This document shows, one piece after another, positions 1 through 5,899 of a stretch of DNA of 5,899 bases. The stretch spans positions 1-5,899 of the forward strand of contig DATFXR010000695.1 in the NCBI GenBank assembly GCA_035315685.1, in the 5' to 3' direction. The first letter of the stretch is position 1, and each line of letters starts with the position of its first letter. Both the position numbers and the translations under genes were made by a program. Source of the DNA: QHWK01 sp035315685. Lineage in GTDB: Bacteria; Acidobacteriota; Vicinamibacteria; Vicinamibacterales; CAVVIG01. The notes under the pieces were generated by a model, which had not been told where the DNA came from, searched no databases, and saw only the letters and a program-made list of their open reading frames with translations.

Positions 1-1
1 G

Positions 2-529
2 GCGCGCCCGCGCAATGCGCTGCCGGATGGTCCGGAAGATCTGGGGCTGAACGTCCGCTGTCTCCAGTGGACGATTGCCGGGCCGCCGATGCTGCCCGGC
101 GTCTACAACAACAACGTCCAGTTCGTGCAGACGCGCGACACGATCGCGATCGTCAACGAGATGATCCACGACGCGCGCATCGTGCCGATGGACGGCCGTC
201 CGCACGGCACGATGCGCCGCTGGATGGGCGACTCGCGCGGCCGCTGGGACAACGGCGCGCTCGTCGTCGACACGATCAATCTGTCGCAGAAGAACGAATT
301 CCGCGGGTCAGCGGAGCATCTGCATCTCGTCGAGCGCTTCACGCGCGTCGACGCCGACACGATCGAGTATCGCTTCACCGCCGAGGATCCCACGACGTGG
401 ACGGTGCCGTGGACCGTCGCCTTCCCGCTGAAGAAGTCGAACCAGCTGATGTACGAGTACGCCTGCCACGAGGGCAACGGGCGAAGCGTGGAGGGAATTC
501 TGAGAGCGGCGGCGGTGCAGCGCCAATAG
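2..529 (+). CDS. Secreted 'CHEGN'-type hypothetical protein, C-terminal part (5' partial)
   Basis: The frame is open from the first bases of the window to a TAG at 527-529 and gives 175 residues; the start codon and any signal peptide lie outside. I recognise the pattern of a family of unknown function that is frequent and often multicopy in Acidobacteriota. Visible hallmarks, in order, are an early Cys (NVRCLQW), the YNNNVQFVQ stretch, EMIHDARIVPMDGRPH, the WMGDSRGRWDNGALVVDT core, FRGSAEHLHLVERFTRVDAD, YRFTAEDPTTWTVPWT, and a closing YEYACHEGN motif. Family members are usually around 300 residues with an N-terminal export signal, so a bit over half is probably present. The Trp/His/Asp-rich conserved core suggests a beta-rich extracytoplasmic fold, but no catalytic role can be assigned. 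The gene converges on the receptor gene across a 154-bp repeat-filled spacer. The ATG at 89-91 is an internal Met, because homology-like sequence continues upstream of it in the same frame. Confidence 0.82.
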   Translation, partial: ARPRNALPDGPEDLGLNVRCLQWTIAGPPMLPGVYNNNVQFVQTRDTIAIVNEMIHDARIVPMDGRPHGTMRRWMGDSRGRWDNGALVVDTINLSQKNEFRGSAEHLHLVERFTRVDADTIEYRFTAEDPTTWTVPWTVAFPLKKSNQLMYEYACHEGNGRSVEGILRAAAVQRQ

Positions 530-572
530 TCGGGCGGGTCAAGCGGGTCGGGCAGGTCTGGCAGGTCGGGCG
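528..572. repeat. Left array of 9-bp tandem units
   Basis: Five consecutive 9-bp units with consensus GGTCGGGCR can be read: AGTCGGGCG (528-536), GGTCAAGCG (537-545), GGTCGGGCA (546-554), GGTCTGGCA (555-563) and GGTCGGGCG (564-572). The first unit begins inside the TAG stop codon of the upstream gene, so the array abuts the coding sequence. Its units reappear in reverse complement in the array at 642-677, which together make an inverted-repeat module. The repeat itself is directly visible; its function is not known. Confidence 0.85.
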
Positions 573-663
573 GCCACGTGTTGCGCCGTGCGTGCTTAAC
601 CCGATCGGGTTAACCGACACGATTCAAGTGACCAGTTGTCCGACCTGCCCGACCCGCTTGACC
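537..663. repeat. 22-bp perfect inverted repeat, 83-bp spacer
   Basis: The 22 bases at 537-558 (starting GGTCAAGCGG, ending GGCAGGTC) are the exact reverse complement of 642-663. A second, imperfect pair lies inside: GGCCACGTG at 572-580 against CAAGTGACC at 625-633, with 7 of 9 positions complementary. A perfect 18-bp palindrome sits near the centre. The midpoints of the three pairs (600, 602.5 and 604.5) nearly coincide, so the region could fold into one long interrupted hairpin or cruciform on either strand. It lies between two converging genes, so a bidirectional transcription-termination or mRNA 3'-end role is plausible. No U-run follows either arm, so it does not match a classical intrinsic terminator. 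A dispersed REP- or MITE-like element is the main alternative. Confidence 0.85.
596..613. repeat. 18-bp perfect palindrome TTAACCCGATCGGGTTAA
   Basis: The sequence TTAACCCGATCGGGTTAA equals its own reverse complement over all 18 bases; symmetry breaks at 595/614. It lies near the middle of the larger inverted repeat. It could be the tip of the long hairpin, a binding site for a dimeric DNA-binding protein, or a target site for a nuclease or transposase. The sequence does not decide between these. An operator role seems less likely because the site lies between two gene ends and not in front of a promoter. Confidence 0.85.
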
Positions 664-677
664 TACCTGACCTACCC
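642..677. repeat. Right array of 9-bp tandem units (inverted relative to left array)
   Basis: Four consecutive 9-bp units are visible: GACCTGCCC (642-650), GACCCGCTT (651-659), GACCTACCT (660-668) and GACCTACCC (669-677). A degenerate fifth, GGCCTATTA (678-686), runs into the TAA stop codon of the receptor gene (TTA at 684-686 on the + strand). The consensus is essentially the reverse complement of the left array. Both arrays therefore end at or inside the stop codons of the two flanking genes, and the module fills the intergenic space from stop to stop. Confidence 0.8.
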
Positions 678-683
678 GGCCTA

Positions 684-3542
684 TTAGAAGCTCACCACGA
701 AGCCGACCTTCATGATCCGCGGCGACACGATGGCGGTCGGCGTGAGGTAGGTCGTGCCGACGCCGGCGTTGAGCGACGTGATCGTTGACGCGTTGCCGAC
801 GTTGAAGATGTCGAACGTCGGCTCGATCCGCCGGCCGTTCGCAAAATGGAACGAGCGCGAGATCCGCAGGTCGATGAGCGTCACGGCCGGCAGCCGCTCG
901 TCGCCGCGCTGGCTCAGGAAGATCGTCTGGTTCGCGCGCGTCAGCGAAACACCCGCCGCGGCCGCGGCCGCCCGCGTCACCGAGTAGGTCGACACGAATG
1001 GATAGCCGCTGTTCGACACGAGGCTGCCGGCGACGTTGATCTCGTACGGCGCGCGGTAGCTGCCCGACAGGCGGAACGCCACCAGCGAGTCGTTGCCGAC
1101 GAGGCCGTTCGTGTACAGCGTCGCGTTCGGATCGTTGAGGTCCGATCCGTTGCCGGTGGGGATCTGGCCGCTGCCGAGCGCGCCGCCGTTCAGGCCGCCG
1201 GTGTTCTTGCCGATCGTCATGCCGGTCGTCATCTGCCACCGCTGCGAGAGCCGCTTCTGGGCCGTGAACTCGACGCCGTTGTAGTTGGTGTCGAGGTACG
1301 AGTCGTTGTCGACGATGTTGGACTGCAGGCCGTTGAAGGCGGGCAGCAGGTTGTAGACGGTCGCCGTCGTCGCCCCGTTCGGACCGTTCGGCACGCTGAT
1401 CGTGAACGGCGCGTACGCGCTCGCCGGCGCCGCCGTATTGCGCGTGCCGACCTGATCGCGGTTGGTGCGGTGGTAGTACATCACGCCGACGCGCATGTCC
1501 TTGACGATTTCGCGCTCGACGCCGGCGGTGACCTCGTCGGAGTGCGGCCAGCGCGGACCGTTGGCGCTCCCGTAGCGGATCGTCGTGTTCGGGAAGCCGC
1601 TGCAGCCGGTGCCGAACTCGTTCGACTGCGCGATGCCGTCGCCGTTCGGATCGGTCCACGGGCACGTCTGGGACGCCGACTGGAACGGATTGACGTTCAA
1701 CACCCGATCGATGCCGACCTGCAGGCCGTATCGGCTGTAGCTCGCCTTGAGGGCGGTCTTGCCGTCGGCGAACGGATCGTATGAGGCGCCGGTGCGCCAC
1801 ACGAAGATGTTCTGCTTGATCGGGCTCGATTCGTCGAGCGTGCGGGCCGGGATGAACGGACCGCCGGCCGTCGACTGCGCCGGCAAGGTGCCCGTGTTGT
1901 GATCGAATCGCACGCCCAGGTTCAGCGTCAGGTTGCGGCCGACGCTCCACGAATCCTGGCCGAACAAGCCGATGACGTGGTCGACGTTCACCGCTTCGGT
2001 CGGCGTGTTCCACTCCTGAACGTTGATCGGCACGCCGTTCGAGTAGTTCAGGTACATGTTGTTCAGCACCTGATACTTGTCGTCGAAGTACAGGCGCGCG
2101 AACTGCACGCCGCCCTTGAACAGGTGATCGCCCCCCCACGACGACTTGTTGTACGAGAGCACGTTGTCGAACTGGATGCGCGAGTTCGGCTGCTGCTCGG
2201 CGCGCTGCGCGGCGTTGAACGCCTTGTCGGCCGGCAAATCGACGACGCGGACTGCGGTCGACGGCGTGTTGGGCTGATAGTCGTAGTCCGTCTCTCCCTT
2301 CATGATGCTGAAAGACGACTCGTAGACCATCTTGTTGTAGATGCCGGTGTACTTCGCCTGCGTCGAGGCGCCCGGGTTGTCCTGGACGAGCGACGCGATG
2401 TCGGGCACCAGGCCTGGCGGCGTATCGCGGCGGTGGCCACGGGTCTTGTTGTCCCAGTTGTACGAGAAGGACACCTTCTGCTGCGAGTTCACCGAGAAGA
2501 CCCCCTTGCCCGAGTAGTTCCGCAGCGTGTTGTCGTCGATCGCCTGCGTGCCGTCCGGGTTCTTCGCGTTGACGAGCTTGTTGATGATCCAGCGCCGGAC
2601 CGACCCGTTCACCCACAGGCGATCCTTCATCAACGCGCCGCCGCCGTCGACGTTGAGGTCATAACCCGACTGCGTCGGGTTGCCGAGCGCGAGGCCGGGA
2701 GCGCCGCTCAGGTTGTCGCTCTCGAGGCAGCCCGGCTTCGGGTTCTGCGGATCGAGACAGCCGTTCGTGTAGTTGTAGCGGAAGTTGCCGCGCCACTTGT
2801 TGCCGGCGTCCTTCGTCACCATGTTGATCGACACGCCGCCGGCCATGACTTCCGCCGGGATCGCCGACGTCATGTAGTTGACCTCTTCGAACATGCCCTG
2901 GTCGTAATAGATCATCGTCGCGCCGCCGCCGCCGCCCGGCCAGTTCACCGTGGCGCCGTCGATGTTGTAGCTGACGTCGTTGGTGCTCGAGCCGTGAGCG
3001 GAGAGATTGCTTTGCTGGAACGACTGGGTGCCGCCGACGTCGTAGGTTGACACCTGGACGCCCGGAATGATCTTCGCCACCGACCACGGGTCACGGCCCG
3101 ACGGCACGCCCTCGAGAATCTGCTGCGTCATCACCGTCTGCTGCAGGTTCGATCTCGTGTCGACTGTCGGCGACTCGCCAGTGACGGTGATCGATTCGCT
3201 GACGTTCCCGACTTCCATCTTGGCGTTGACCGTGGCGACGAACGCCGCGCTGATTTGAATCTCGTCGCGAGTGACGGTCTTGAAGCCTTGCAACTCGAAC
3301 TTCAGTGAGTACGCGCCGGGCGGCAGGCGATCGAAACGATACGCGCCGCTGGTGTCGGTGGTCTGCGACTGCACGCCGCCGATGAGCCTGTCACCTGACA
3401 GCGAGACCGTCACGCCAGGCATAACGGCGTTGCTCGCATCGGTTGCGACGCCGACGATCGATCCTGTCGGAACCTGCGCGTGCGCACTGGACGCGGCCAG
3501 CACGCCGAGTACGCAGATCAACAATCGACTGACTGTCTTCAT
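684..3542 (-). CDS. Oar-like TonB-dependent outer-membrane receptor with N-terminal carboxypeptidase-regulatory-like domain
   Basis: The product has 952 residues and is complete. The ATG at 3542-3540 is chosen because GGAGG lies 8 nt upstream and the protein then begins with a typical signal peptide (MKTVSRLLICVLGVLAASSAHA, cleavage predicted after residue 22). Residues about 26-107 form a beta-sandwich carboxypeptidase-regulatory-like domain (GSIVGVATDASNAVMPGVTV...SGAYRFDRLPPGAYSLKFELQGF). The linker ESITVTGESPTVD (116-128) is the usual TonB-box-like junction, followed by a plug domain to about 250 and a long beta-barrel ending in the outer-membrane-type C-terminus VGFVVSF. This size and order are typical of Oar-like receptors of Acidobacteriota, which are thought to import large ligands such as oligosaccharides or peptides using TonB energy; the ligand here is unknown. 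Loops carry Cys pairs 262/272 and 627/647, the second enclosing an acidic DPNGDGIAQSNE segment. A Gly5 run (203-207) and an Ala6 run are present. The frame is intact. It is transcribed divergently from the cytochrome-type gene. Confidence 0.95.
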   Translation of the reverse strand: MKTVSRLLICVLGVLAASSAHAQVPTGSIVGVATDASNAVMPGVTVSLSGDRLIGGVQSQTTDTSGAYRFDRLPPGAYSLKFELQGFKTVTRDEIQISAAFVATVNAKMEVGNVSESITVTGESPTVDTRSNLQQTVMTQQILEGVPSGRDPWSVAKIIPGVQVSTYDVGGTQSFQQSNLSAHGSSTNDVSYNIDGATVNWPGGGGGATMIYYDQGMFEEVNYMTSAIPAEVMAGGVSINMVTKDAGNKWRGNFRYNYTNGCLDPQNPKPGCLESDNLSGAPGLALGNPTQSGYDLNVDGGGALMKDRLWVNGSVRRWIINKLVNAKNPDGTQAIDDNTLRNYSGKGVFSVNSQQKVSFSYNWDNKTRGHRRDTPPGLVPDIASLVQDNPGASTQAKYTGIYNKMVYESSFSIMKGETDYDYQPNTPSTAVRVVDLPADKAFNAAQRAEQQPNSRIQFDNVLSYNKSSWGGDHLFKGGVQFARLYFDDKYQVLNNMYLNYSNGVPINVQEWNTPTEAVNVDHVIGLFGQDSWSVGRNLTLNLGVRFDHNTGTLPAQSTAGGPFIPARTLDESSPIKQNIFVWRTGASYDPFADGKTALKASYSRYGLQVGIDRVLNVNPFQSASQTCPWTDPNGDGIAQSNEFGTGCSGFPNTTIRYGSANGPRWPHSDEVTAGVEREIVKDMRVGVMYYHRTNRDQVGTRNTAAPASAYAPFTISVPNGPNGATTATVYNLLPAFNGLQSNIVDNDSYLDTNYNGVEFTAQKRLSQRWQMTTGMTIGKNTGGLNGGALGSGQIPTGNGSDLNDPNATLYTNGLVGNDSLVAFRLSGSYRAPYEINVAGSLVSNSGYPFVSTYSVTRAAAAAAGVSLTRANQTIFLSQRGDERLPAVTLIDLRISRSFHFANGRRIEPTFDIFNVGNASTITSLNAGVGTTYLTPTAIVSPRIMKVGFVVSF

Positions 3543-3546
3543 TTGT

Positions 3547-3555
3547 CTCCCCTCC
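3547..3555 (-). promoter_or_regulatory. Ribosome binding site of the receptor gene
   Basis: Read on the minus strand, GGAGGGGAG precedes ACAA and the ATG. The GGAGG core (3551-3555) is 8 nt from the start codon. It decides the start at 3542 over the in-frame upstream ATG at 3593, whose extra 17 residues (starting MSPPPHSF) would spoil the signal peptide and which overlaps the predicted -10 box. Confidence 0.8.
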
Positions 3556-3589
3556 GGCTGTACACACGAAAATGAGTGCGGTGGCGGCG

Positions 3590-3618
3590 ACAATACGTGG
3601 CAACCGCACCAAGGTCAA
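3590..3618 (-). promoter_or_regulatory. Sigma-70-like promoter for the receptor gene
   Basis: On the minus strand, TTGACC (3618-3613) is followed after exactly 17 bp by TATTGT (3595-3590). These match the TTGACA and TATAAT consensus at 5 of 6 and 4 of 6 positions with optimal spacing. Transcription would begin near 3583, leaving a leader of about 40 nt that contains the strong ribosome binding site. The -35 element lies only 5 bp from the TATAAT box of the opposite gene, so RNA polymerase binding at the two promoters may interfere or be jointly controlled. This is a prediction from pattern only. Confidence 0.55.
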
Positions 3619-3623
3619 GAACC

Positions 3624-3629
3624 TATAAT
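3624..3629 (+). promoter_or_regulatory. Consensus -10 box (TATAAT) close to the start of the cytochrome-type gene
   Basis: A perfect TATAAT ends 9 bp before the ATG at 3639. With usual -10 geometry, transcription would start at about 3635-3637, leaving 2-4 nt of leader. No Shine-Dalgarno sequence lies at a workable distance from the ATG; the nearest purine stretch, AAGG at 3611-3614, is 24 nt away and upstream of the box. Together these suggest a leaderless or nearly leaderless transcript. No convincing -35 hexamer is present 16-18 bp upstream, so the match could be chance or activator-dependent. Confidence 0.45.
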
Positions 3630-3638
3630 GTGCGGCGC

Positions 3639-5899
3639 ATGAAAAAGATCGGGCTGATCGCGGCGGGATTCAGCCTTTTGGGTTTGAGTGTCTCGGCGCG
3701 ACCACAGGCGCCCGCTCCATCGACGGCTGACTCGGATACGGCACTGGTCAAACAGTACTGCGCCGGTTGCCACAGCGATCGTGGCAAGGCCGGCGGGTTG
3801 TCGTTCGCGTCCTTCGACGCGGCCACTGCGGTTGAGCAGGCGCCGACGGTCGAGCGCATGATCCGGAAGCTTCACCTCGGGATGATGCCGCCGCCGGGGG
3901 CGCGGCGTCCGGACGACTCCGCGTTGCGCGCGCTCGCCGAATCTCTCGAGACGCGCATCGATCGCGCGGCCGCGATCAAGCCGAATCCGGGCTGGCGTCC
4001 GTTTCAACGCCTGAACCGCGTCGAGTACGCACGCGCGGTGAAGGACCTGCTCGCACTCGACGTCGACACCGAGTCGCTGCTCCCGCCGGACACGATCAGC
4101 CAGAGCTTCGACAACGTCGCCGACGTGCAGTCGTTCTCGCCGACCCTCATCGAGGGCTATCTGCGCGCCGCGAGCCGAGTGGCATCGCTGGCGGTCGGCG
4201 ATCCTGACGCGCCCGCCGTCGAAGCGCACTATCGCGTGCCGAAAACGCAGTCGCAGCTTCGGCGGGCCGATGGCGCGCCGCTCGGCACGCGCGGCGGCAT
4301 CTCGATCGTCCATACGTTCCCGGCCGACGGCGACTATGTCTTCCGGATGGATTTGCACGGCAACGCTGACGGATTCCTGTTCGGAGGTCCGGCCTCGGGC
4401 GAGCAGCTCGAGGTCTCGATCGACGGCGAGCGCAAGGCGCTCCTCGACATCGATCCGAAGATGGCGGAGGTCACCACCGGCCTCACCCTGCGAACGCCGC
4501 CGATTCACATCGCAGCCGGCGCACAGCGGGTGACCGCCGCGTTCATCCAGCGATTCGAAGGGCCGGTCAACGATCTCATCGCGCCGATCGATCACACGCT
4601 CGCTGACACGCAGATCGGCGTGGCCTACGGCGTGACGACGCTGCCGCACTTGAAGGACTTGAGCATCGCCGGGCCGCAGCGCGTGACCGGCGTCTCGGAC
4701 ACGCCGAGCCGCCGGAAGATCTTCGTCTGCCGTCCGACGTCGCCCGACGAGGAACGGCCCTGCGCGGTGAAGATTCTGGACACGCTCGCCACCGCCGCGT
4801 TCCGCCGCCGGCCGACCGATCGCGAGCGCGAGCGGCTGATGGCGTTCTACGACGACGGCCGCCAGACGCGCGATTTCGAAGCCGGCGTCACGTCGGCGCT
4901 CGAAGCAATTCTCGCGAGCCCGCAGTTCGTGTTTCGCCTGGAGTCCGCCTCCGCACGCACCGATCCTGAGCATGCTTCAGCGCGACCAGCCCGCTCCACG
5001 CGCGGTGAACCAGGGCGGCCGTCGGCGGGACCGGCGCCGGGACGCATCGGCGATCTCGAGCTGGCGACACGGCTCTCCTTCTTTCTGTGGGCTTCGTCGC
5101 CCGACACGGAGTTGTTGAAGGTCGCACAGCAGGGACAGCTGAACGCCCCGGGCGTACTCGCCGCACAGGTGAAGCGCATGCTCGGCGATGCGCGCGCCAG
5201 CGCGCTGTCCACACACTTCGCGGCGCAGTGGCTGCGCCTCAGCGACGTCGACCGCATGCTGCCGGACGCGTTGCTCTACCCGTACTACGACCACTCGCTC
5301 GGCGAGGCGTTCGTCCGCGAGACCGAGCTCTTCTTCGACAGCATCGTTCGCGACGACCGGAGCGTCCTCGATCTGATCAGGGCGGACTACACCTACGTCA
5401 ACGAACGGACGGCGAGGCATTACGCGATCGCGAACGTCACCGGCAACGAGTTCAGACGCGTGACCGTGCCCGACTACCGCCGCGGGCTGCTCGGACACGG
5501 CAGCGTGCTGGTGCTGACGTCGGTGGCCGATCGCACGTCGCCGGTGATGCGCGGCAAGTGGGTCATGGAAGTACTGCTCGGATCGCCGCCGCCACCGCCG
5601 CCGCCGAACGTGCCGGCGCTCGAGGCGACCGGTGCCGCCGCCGAAGGCAAGATGCTGTCGACGCGCGAGCGGATGGAAGAGCACCGGAAGAACCCGGCCT
5701 GCACGTCGTGCCACCGCGTGATCGATCCGATCGGCCTGGCGCTCGAGAACTTCGACCCGACTGGCAAATGGCGGATCAAGGACAACGAGGTGCCGGTGGA
5801 TTCGGCGGGTGTCCTCTACGACGGCATGACGATCGAAGGGCCGGCCGGCCTGCGCGAGGCGCTGCTGAAACACCAGGACATCTTCCTGCAGACGTTCAC
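3639..5899 (+). CDS. Exported cytochrome-c-type protein with DUF1587, DUF1595, DUF1592, DUF1588 and truncated DUF1585 domains (3' partial)
   Basis: The frame is open from the ATG at 3639 to the window end, giving 753 residues without a stop. An N-terminal signal peptide (MKKIGLIAAGFSLLGLSVSA) is followed by a heme-c site, C41-A-G-C44-H45, with the likely axial Met in LGMMPPPG (82 or 83), as in Planctomycete-type cytochrome c domains. Then come DUF1587 (about 122-186, FQRLNRVEYARAVKDLL), a beta-rich region (about 218-305) resembling a carbohydrate-binding-type sandwich, DUF1595 (about 378-435, ending ASPQFVFRLE), DUF1592 (about 470-595, LELATRLSFFLWASS) and DUF1588 (about 607-707). DUF1588 holds the Pro7 run 650-656, SVADRTSPVMRGKWV, and a second CxxCH, C688-T-S-C691-H692. 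DUF1585 begins at about 720 and is cut off. The family's biochemical role is unknown; the heme motifs indicate a periplasmic redox function. A 34-residue Arg/Pro/Ala-rich linker (436-469) is unusually long. In many genomes a DUF1552 gene follows this family; that region is outside the window. Confidence 0.92.
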   Translation, partial: MKKIGLIAAGFSLLGLSVSARPQAPAPSTADSDTALVKQYCAGCHSDRGKAGGLSFASFDAATAVEQAPTVERMIRKLHLGMMPPPGARRPDDSALRALAESLETRIDRAAAIKPNPGWRPFQRLNRVEYARAVKDLLALDVDTESLLPPDTISQSFDNVADVQSFSPTLIEGYLRAASRVASLAVGDPDAPAVEAHYRVPKTQSQLRRADGAPLGTRGGISIVHTFPADGDYVFRMDLHGNADGFLFGGPASGEQLEVSIDGERKALLDIDPKMAEVTTGLTLRTPPIHIAAGAQRVTAAFIQRFEGPVNDLIAPIDHTLADTQIGVAYGVTTLPHLKDLSIAGPQRVTGVSDTPSRRKIFVCRPTSPDEERPCAVKILDTLATAAFRRRPTDRERERLMAFYDDGRQTRDFEAGVTSALEAILASPQFVFRLESASARTDPEHASARPARSTRGEPGRPSAGPAPGRIGDLELATRLSFFLWASSPDTELLKVAQQGQLNAPGVLAAQVKRMLGDARASALSTHFAAQWLRLSDVDRMLPDALLYPYYDHSLGEAFVRETELFFDSIVRDDRSVLDLIRADYTYVNERTARHYAIANVTGNEFRRVTVPDYRRGLLGHGSVLVLTSVADRTSPVMRGKWVMEVLLGSPPPPPPPNVPALEATGAAAEGKMLSTRERMEEHRKNPACTSCHRVIDPIGLALENFDPTGKWRIKDNEVPVDSAGVLYDGMTIEGPAGLREALLKHQDIFLQTF

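Noticed and set aside
528..677. CRISPR array
   Set aside because: The repeats are 9 bp, directly adjacent, and have no spacers.
846..1784. 312-codon plus-strand open frame antisense to the receptor
   Set aside because: Composition is dominated by Arg, Val and Ala with no motif; it arises from GC-rich third positions of the true gene.
2131..2137. Run of seven C that might hide a frameshift in the receptor
   Set aside because: The frame continues with family-like sequence on both sides, so the gene is intact here.
610..2616. 668-codon open frame on the minus strand overlapping the receptor gene
   Set aside because: It is a shadow frame of the GC-rich receptor gene, Arg/Ala/Gly-rich with no recognisable domain. 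The other minus frame has a signal peptide, ribosome binding site and family motifs throughout.
2920..2940. GCC trinucleotide run as a possible unstable microsatellite
   Set aside because: It encodes a Gly5 loop in the receptor plug and is short; such runs are common in GC-rich genes.
1899..3050. 383-codon plus-strand open frame antisense to the receptor
   Set aside because: Same reason: Arg/Val/Asp-rich shadow, no domain and no ribosome binding site.
3543..3593. Upstream ATG at 3593 as start of the receptor
   Set aside because: It would place 17 residues before a good signal peptide, would overlap the predicted -10 box, and lacks a ribosome binding site.
3630..3638. In-frame GTG at 3630 as start of the cytochrome-type gene
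   Set aside because: It has no Shine-Dalgarno sequence at proper distance and lies upstream of the start site predicted from TATAAT. The ATG at 3639 gives a standard MKK signal-peptide start.
3628..3642. Four-codon mini-ORF (ATG TGC GGC GCA TGA) overlapping the cytochrome-type start as ATGA
   Set aside because: It has no ribosome binding site and would not be transcribed if initiation follows the TATAAT box; most likely chance.
3615..4973. 452-codon minus-strand open frame opposite the cytochrome-type gene
   Set aside because: The plus-strand frame shows five recognisable domains and a heme motif over the same DNA; the antisense product is Arg-rich without motifs.
4977..5873. 298-codon minus-strand open frame opposite the cytochrome-type gene
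   Set aside because: Shadow of the DUF1592/DUF1588 coding region.

Overview
The window is a GC-rich bacterial segment that most likely comes from an Acidobacteriota genome, probably Vicinamibacteria. This rests on family recognition and not on a database search. Three families that co-occur in that group are present: a secreted 'CHEGN'-type protein of unknown function, an Oar-like TonB-dependent outer-membrane receptor with an N-terminal carboxypeptidase-regulatory-like domain, and a cytochrome-c/DUF1587-1595-1592-1588-1585 multidomain protein. The last family is also abundant in Planctomycetes and Verrucomicrobia. All three genes use GC-rich third codon positions, which produces several long meaningless open frames on the opposite strands.

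Layout. Positions 2-529 (+) hold the C-terminal 175 residues of the secreted protein, cut by the window start. Positions 530-683 are a 154-bp convergent intergenic region occupied almost entirely by a roughly palindromic repeat module: 9-bp tandem units on each side, a perfect 22-bp inverted repeat, and an 18-bp perfect palindrome near its centre. Positions 684-3542 (-) encode a complete 952-residue TonB-dependent receptor. Positions 3543-3638 are a 96-bp divergent intergenic region with a well-formed sigma-70-like promoter for the receptor and a TATAAT box close to the start of the rightward gene. Positions 3639-5899 (+) encode at least 753 residues of the multidomain cytochrome-c protein, cut by the window end inside its last domain.

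Function. All three products should be exported: the receptor to the outer membrane, the cytochrome-type protein to the periplasm or cell surface, and the first protein probably also outside the cytoplasm (its N-terminus is not visible). The divergent receptor/cytochrome pair could be co-regulated through the shared 96-bp region, and may link substrate uptake with a periplasmic redox step. That link is inference; neither the substrate nor the reaction can be read from the sequence. No RNA gene, CRISPR array, transposase or phage gene was seen. The least explained element is the palindromic repeat module between the two convergent stop codons.
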